DNA from: Cystobasidium ongulense
Lineage: Eukaryota > Basidiomycota > Cystobasidiomycetes > Cystobasidiales > Cystobasidiaceae
Assembly (NCBI GenBank): GCA_022835595.1
Contig: BQUP01000009.1
Coordinates: 62,001-126,000 of the forward strand
DNA length: 64,000 nucleotides
Reading direction: 5' to 3'
Numbering within the stretch: the first letter of the stretch is position 1; each line of letters starts with the position of its first letter. Made by a program: the position numbers and the translations under genes. Positions 58,014 through 64,000 of the stretch are shown piece after piece. The notes beneath the pieces were generated by a model. It worked only from the letters and a program-made list of their open reading frames with translations. It was not told where the DNA came from and made no database searches.

Positions 58014-59217
58014 CGAGGCTGTATGTGACATGCTGAGTCTTCCGTGATGTCACGTATGCCAACCTGTAAACGGTGGGTTTTTCATCTTGGGTTTGCAGGA
58101 TTTTCCGCACGTCTCATATTCCTACTCAGGTTTCTCATACAGGAAGACACGATAGAAGTGGTATATACTACACAAGTCCAGCCGTATCCTGTCACATCGA
58201 CTTACGTATGTCGGTGAAGCTCTTGCGGAAATGTTGGTTTACCGGTGCAGTATTGCCACCGGCGAAAGTAGGCGACGTTTGGTCACAATGCATGAAGAGC
58301 CTCAATGTTGCGTTGTTGCAAACAGAAGAACCATGCCAGGTTGCCATTGTAAAGACTGTAGACGTTTCTAACGAGCGTCCGGCCGTCTTCTCGAATAAGT
58401 CCGGCACTCCTTCGATGAACAGGAACTTTGGACTACTACGCACTTAAAAACCGATAAAGTGCAGAGCCTCGCACTTCGAAGGAGTCCGAGAGCAGGCTTA
58501 GACTCCTTCGAAGCGCGCGGCTCTGCACTTTATCGATCCCAGGTGCGTATTCCAAAGCTCGTCATTCTTACTTTTTTGCAGGCCATAATTTAGAGTTTGA
58601 AACGTTGATGACCTGAATAGATCTCATTCAGTAGAAGTTGCCTATCGTCACGAGCACAGCTGAAAGCAGTTACTGATTTGATTTGGCACGTGATATTATA
58701 GTAGAGCTGAGGTATAGGCAGGTGATCTACCGCAAGGCTTTAGTGTCAGTGAGTACGTCTCTATAGGAGGCTCTGTGGTTTGTGGATAAAACACCGTCCG
58801 CGTTCAGTTATAACGTCAGGCTCAGTGCCAACCAGCCCCAAACATTTCGAGGATTTTGGTGGTTCAGTCCGATTCGTTTAAATCAGGTTTCTTGTCCCAT
58901 ACTTCCAAGAATACCTCACAGGCAAGATCTACATGATCAGCTTGACGAGGTTCAATCAGTGGAGCATGTGTCTTCGTCCTCATTCGCGCATCGTTCTTGC
59001 AAAGGCTAGATGACTGTAAGAATTGCCCCTGAAGAATATTGTTACCGCAGGCAGATTGCCTGCTTTGCATGAGCCAAATTCTTGGGATTATTAAAGCGAT
59101 TGCATTCGGTATGACAGCCAGAGGGTCTGGGTATCGTTATGTGCGGTATCATGCTAACTATTACACATCTATTCTACGAAAACTAATCCTTCAACCCTAA
59201 CAGCATGAACTCCTCCT
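58014..59217. other. 1.2 kb gene-free stretch between tRNA-Gln and the SDR-exostosin gene
   Basis: Only short open frames without family motifs are present. The stretch holds the upstream flank of the tRNA gene, a long hairpin (58437-58549) and the 3' flank of the SDR-exostosin gene. Confidence 0.4.
58437..58549. repeat. Long imperfect inverted repeat (hairpin)
   Basis: The inner arms, about 35 nt each (58452-58486 and 58501-58535), begin CGATAAAGTGCAGAGCC and continue CTTCGAAGGAGTC, with only about three mismatches, around a loop of about 14 nt. An outer pair TACGCAC (58437-58443) and GTGCGTA (58543-58549) extends the helix past an internal loop. It is unlike a simple rho-type or Pol III terminator and lies far from any stop codon. 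A structured RNA, small-RNA precursor or short inverted-repeat element is possible. Confidence 0.85.
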
Positions 59218-62200
59218 TTATCTACAAGTGTTGCGCACTGGCAGTGTAGGCCATTGCAGTGCCAACTTCTGAGCCATTTCTACCAAAGTATAGTACAGAG
59301 GACCGCGCCTGGTCCATTCTTCAGTGGGATCCTTCGAGAAGATGAAAGCATCTCGTACTTTAAGAAGTGCAACTTGCATGGCTGTGACTTCGCGATCTGA
59401 TATGGCAGACAGAATGTCTGCGATTTCATGGATTCGGTTTTCTGCTACCGTGACGGAGAAGGCTGAGTACGAGAGGACCGAACTGAAGGGGAAGCTGGTA
59501 CGATCTGCCATAAAGACAGGAATGCAGCCTGCGTAAATAGCGTCGAAAGCTCGGTTCGACCTACAGAAATACAAGTCAGCGAGAACCGCTATTCCGAAAG
59601 TAAAGAATGGAACACACCAGCCAGCAATACCCCGTGGGAGCAAGCAGAATTTGGCATCGTTTAGCTTGCCAATGTAGTCTTCACCTTGAGTTGTAGTTTC
59701 GTAGAGTATGTAACCTTGACTGGTTGGCGTCGCAGCTGCACAACCTAGTCGTGTTCTTGCAAAGGCCCCGAAACCTTTCACGTCTCCAGCGAAAAAAGCG
59801 AGATTCTTTCGCTCGCTGAGCCTTCGAACATTATTGATATCGCCGTAAGCTTTGACAAGAGCATCAACATGCTTGGTGACAGCCGGTATAACAATATCAC
59901 GTTCCGCTTTGATGCATCGAGTGTTGTAGTCTCCATTGACCTGCCATGAAATCGCTTTCGACATAGGCGGAGGCGGGGTGCGCGAGAGGACGTCTTCGAG
60001 TAAAGGCCACCAGCCGGTACACTAGCAGCACAACACAATTTAGCTCAGTAGTCGGAGAAGCGAGGAAAATTACCCACCGATCCCCAATCGTGTGTAAATG
60101 GAACGACGATATTCGAAGCCTTCAGCTTGTCGGACAGAAGTATCTGGCTTTCGGCAACGGCTACAGAGTCTGCCAACTTTTTATACGTGTTTTCGTGGAG
60201 GTAGTTAAAGTAGCAACCTTGATAGTACGGGATGAACGCAAAGTCCGCATCCTCCACTTCTACCGAACGCTGCGCGAGGGCTGTTGCCAGGTAATGATCG
60301 CCAGTTGCTGGTACATCTGCTTGGTTAACATCGTAGCAGGATGCATTCTGCATATGCGTGTCCACGTCTTCTGGCAATTCAACGGCGTATCCTTGCGGGA
60401 GCGCTTCAAGCGGTAGGGAGAACACGTGTCGCGCACTTGGCTGGACTACAGCATCCCAAGGTAGATCTTCGACCTGCTCTCGCAATGTTTCGCTCTTTGT
60501 TGCATTGTCCACTTCACGAACCGATGCAGTGACGGCATCGCCAGGCAGTCTGGAGTAGTCAACCGATAGAGCCAAGCTGAAAGCAGCCCATGTTTGGGGC
60601 GAGACTTGGGGGGATCTTTCGTCGCCACATCGATCTCTTGTACAACGGCATTTGTCGTGAACAAGGCAAGAGATCGGGGCATCGCAATTGATACTGCAGA
60701 TTGGCAGATCGTGCACTAGCCAATCGCTGCCTTCGCCTAGTGACCTAGGGCATGTATTAGAAGTAGCAGACTTCTCGTTCCAAGTATTCAGTTTCTTGCT
60801 GTATTCGTGCGCTGAGCGTAGATCTCTGCATTTTTGAAGTTCGTATGTTGATTCTGCAACACTGTTTGATCCATCTGGGGAGGGATAAAGGACTTGTGAT
60901 GTGAGAAGAGCTATGAACATCGAACCTATCAGCATTGTTATACGTTAAAATCCAGTAGTGGACTTACGATCTTCTTGTAAGAAAGTGAAACCGTTGATTG
61001 GGCGTGGTTGTTTCTCACTGCAGCAGATTGGATTGACTCTCCATTCCATTGTCTGCCAATCTGGTTCTGTTTCAGCCAGAGTCTGCCAGCCAAGATCGAG
61101 AACGTCTTTCATCGTAGTATCGGGATGCTTTCTTGAACTATCGATAGCGAAGACCATTCTACGCTTTGGTGCTTCTTGACCAGCTTGCGGGTACTGTCTG
61201 ATAGACAAAGTGAAAGACCGCATATCACGCCTAACAAAGTTCACTTCGAAATTGTCGTAGGACCAGAAGGTAGTGCTTTCTTCCTGCAGCTGGCTCGCTT
61301 CAGTCCGAGTCGCCCATCGGCCTTCCAGCGTCTGCGTACTTTCGATCCATACAATCGTTTCGTCTGCCCCTTTCTCACCGAAAGGACAGACAAGACCGAC
61401 CTCAACTTTGCCTACTGGTCCCCATCTCGATCTTAGCTTGACTTGGCTGAGTGTTTCTGTGTAAGGCACGGCATTTGCCAGTACGATGGGCGATGTTGCG
61501 GGTGTATAGTCGTATGCAGGATTGCAAGCTAGTACCACATTCTCTCCCGATACCAAGCCTAGAAGCTGCACCGAGCAAGTATTTAGCTGTGCGAGTGCAT
61601 CGTTGAGTGTGCGCAGGTCATGTGGAGGAGCACAGGCTTCGGTGATATGCTGATCGAAGAAGGAAGCTTGTCGTCCAAGTAAGCTGCGGATGTATGCTTT
61701 GAGAGCGAGAGGAAGGGGTGTAGAAGGTGTAGTGCCCAAAATTGTTCTCGCCATGGACCGATCAAGAGGTCGGCCTTGCAAAGTTTCCCGGCTGCCTAGA
61801 GCACCGTTAGAATGGACGAATCCAACTGGTGAAGCGGACTTCGTGAGCTGGATGATCCAGTCCAGTGTCTCTTCTGCTACTGATTTGCCGCTCGTGGAGG
61901 CATAGACTGGTACAGCAGAGTGCGCGCGAGGAGGTGGAACAATATCTACTTCAGCAAGCATAGATAGCCGGCTGACATATTCGGCATTGTGGGCTCTTGA
62001 CAGCAATTCTCCAGCAGCGACGAAAGCCTCGACGACATCGTCAATATAGACTACTCCTGTGCCGTCCCAGACAGATTTCGTGACTGCTTTCTCCAGTGCA
62101 CGGTTGTCAAAGGTAGAGTTATCGAAGACCCGGACATTCATCGAAGGGAAGGTATCGTCATCTAACACGATGGGTAGATGTCCAATAGCTGAGTGTACTA

Positions 62201-63988
62201 GATGCGGTATTGGAAGCGATCGGGCCGCGAAGGAGTCGCCAAAGATATGACTATTGGGTGGGAGCCTCAGAGACAAAGCATGAATTCTAGTCGTCTTGGC
62301 AAGTTCTGCGATAGGCGAGATGAATGATGTAGAATCGTACAAGCTACGTGAATTCAATGAGCGTTTGATGGTTTTCTTGTCTTGCGTCTTGTGCTCATCT
62401 TCAACTAATTTCGTTGATGGTGCTGCTTGAAGCGGCTGAACATCAGGAACTTCGTCTCTTGGGCTGGCCTCTTTACGGATACCCTGCAGCCACTGAGCGA
62501 CTTCGGGATCTTCAAGATTCCCTCTGTCACCCGCAACTATCCAAGGTCTGGAATAATTATCGATTTTGCCAACCGCGTCCGCCAAGGCACGCAGACCGCC
62601 GCGTTCGAAATCAGCACAATCTCTAGGATTTTTGAGCTTGCAATCTGTGTTCTCATATCCTGCTAGATGGAAGATGCCGCTAACAGGTGGAAAGGCACTA
62701 GCAGGATCTTCTTCATAGTGAGGTCGTTTGGGTTTGCCGAATTTTGTCTTTTCTGGCACTTTCTCTGCTGCTTTGGCAGAAGCTAAATTCTGCGATTGGA
62801 GTAATCGTAGAATCTGTTCCGCATTTCTTGAATCGCCTTTCACGATACGAAGGCGTCCTTTCGCAATGAACGAGGCCAAGGATACTTCAGAACTTGAAAA
62901 GTCCGCTGATCTAGGATCTATGAACTCGAGAGGTGGTGTTCCATCGTAGTCCATCGCTGATTGATCTTGATCATCATCACTATCGCCTTTTCCTTTCCCG
63001 TTCCACAATTGACTGAATCCACTGGGCGAATCTGGGAGGTTGAAGCCTATCCGGGACCGATGGTATAAGGGGGAATGTCGAAGCATATCATCCAATTCCA
63101 TGCTGCGATTGGTAGTATCGAGTATAGTTACGATAATCCCCTTCTTTGCGTCGCTCTCTTGCGTCTTCTTGGGTTCAGCCAGGTCTGCTAGATCATCTGC
63201 GTACTCGTCTTCCTCCTCATCTGATCCCCATAAGCCAGACAGGCCAAATTTACCAGCCGCTCTGTTCTGACGATCCTCTTCTGCTCCAGATTCGCCTCCA
63301 AGGAGCAAGAGGTCACGGACAAGCGACCTGCCGAGAGATGAAAAGCCGCCTGTGACTAGGATGTGTTGTCGTTGTGGCGTATGGGCGAAAACGTGATACG
63401 GAGAAGGCGGCCTGGCGCCTACAAAGCGCGTTGAAGTCAACCTGAGTTTATCAAGTGAGGTGCGTGTATCGTACAAGCCATGTGGACTTTGGTTGGCGAG
63501 CTGCAGTAGCGGATGGGCAGAAGTGAAGAGGGCGTCAGGCGGCTAAGACATCGGCTGAAGAGTAAAAAGAGGTACGCGAGACTCACTTCATAGATGGATC
63601 CGCCGCTTCGCCGGGATGAGAACGAAGAGCTGGTTGCCCCAGAACTCAGAGAGCTTCCTGTTGCAGGCCTCCGACCCGCTGCTACTCCTGTGAGCCTGCC
63701 TATCCGCTGTCCGAAATCTGTCCATGAAGATCCTGACTTTGTGCTTCCCAAGCCTGGTATACTATCGCGATTCGGAGCGTTCGAGTCGCCTTTGTGCCAT
63801 CCTACACGTTCGTCCACTGATCCGCCAGAATGTGGCCTTAGAGCTTTGTTCAGGCCAGCTCTGTAGCTATCCGCCAGCGATATCTGGGAGGTCTGCAGCA
63901 GTACATGCAGCAGGATGAGACCTGGCAGAATCAGGATAACGACGTAGATCCGCCGCGTGATGAACATCGTAGGTAGACGCATCCACAT
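59218..63988 (-). CDS. Membrane-anchored fusion of SDR/epimerase-like domain and GT47 exostosin glycosyltransferase
   Basis: This is a predicted type II Golgi/ER membrane protein of about 1,520 residues. The ATG at 63988 (MWMRLPTMFITRR) precedes a membrane helix (IYVVILILPGLILLHVLL); the frame is open to the window edge, so the true start may lie further out. Exon 2 has a Rossmann start ILVTGGFSSLGRSLVRDLL (about 63330), IFHLAGYEN (about 62680) and GVVYIDDVVEAFVAAGELL (about 62030), typical of epimerase-type SDRs, though the usual YxxxK is not obvious. A C-terminal piece with NPICCSEKQPRPINGFTF leads across a 42-nt intron (60926-60967) into a Cys-rich stretch, then the exostosin fold with DADFAFIPYYQGCYFNYLHE (about 60220), CLLPRGIAGWCVPFF and RAFDAIYAGCIPVFM (about 59530). 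It ends RNTCR at 59218. The SDR half may bind or shape a nucleotide sugar; that is inference. Confidence 0.85.
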
Positions 63989-64000
63989 CTTGACGAGCGA

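Noticed and set aside
58073-58447. A plus-strand protein gene of about 124 codons
   Set aside because: No recognisable motif, its end runs into the hairpin, and an opposite-strand frame over the same bases is equally open.
60935-60967. Two separate genes, SDR and exostosin
   Set aside because: Stop and start would be ten bases apart with no room for a terminator or promoter, and an intron joins the frames cleanly with conserved donor and acceptor.

Overview
The window is nuclear DNA of a gene-dense fungus. The coding regions are broken by many 42-90 nt GT-AG introns, the protein set is purely fungal/eukaryotic, and several families look basidiomycete-like. Intron size and one tRNA feature make a yeast-like or dimorphic basidiomycete (possibly Pucciniomycotina) the best guess. 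This is inference; no rRNA marker is present. No virus-like element, LINE, SINE or CRISPR array was recognised.

Layout, left to right: RAD3/XPD helicase (333-3936, -); two tandem paralogous Uls1-like SNF2-RING ATPases with candidate SUMO-interacting motifs (4520-9620 and 10228-16614, -); a disordered protein (17264-18297, +); a TFIP11/Ntr1-type G-patch splicing factor (19350-22568, -); a glutathione S-transferase (22893-23806, -); PAC1/LIS1 (24443-26189, -) divergent from an alpha/beta hydrolase of the Eht1/Ymr210w type (26655-28522, +); a CPA2-type Na+/H+ antiporter (28865-30790, -); and three tandem EF-hand NADPH oxidases (31157-33821, 34349-36915, 37389-39984, all -).

These are followed by a conserved fungal protein of unknown function (40651-42944, +), a ~1,450-residue disordered SP-rich protein with a PP1-docking-like motif (43468-48145, -), complex III subunit QCR7 (48472-49125, +), a PX-domain protein of the Ypr097w type (49766-53462, +), a MYND zinc-finger protein (53691-54939, -), RPAP1/Rba50 (55255-57663, -), a tRNA-Gln(UUG) gene (57867-58013, -), a long hairpin in a 1.2 kb gene-free stretch, and a very large protein joining an SDR/epimerase-like domain to a GT47 exostosin domain (59218-63988, -), whose 5' end lies at the window edge.

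Most genes are unrelated housekeeping genes. The coherent units are the two Uls1-like paralogs and the three NADPH oxidase paralogs, both local tandem duplications. The most surprising signal is the tRNA-Gln gene. Besides an 11-nt intron at the canonical 37/38 site it carries a 64-nt insertion at the D-arm/anticodon-arm junction with every hallmark of a spliceosomal intron (GTGAGG start, CTGAT branch-like site, pyrimidine tract, CAG end). Removing both restores a 72-nt tRNA with a yeast-like UUG anticodon loop.
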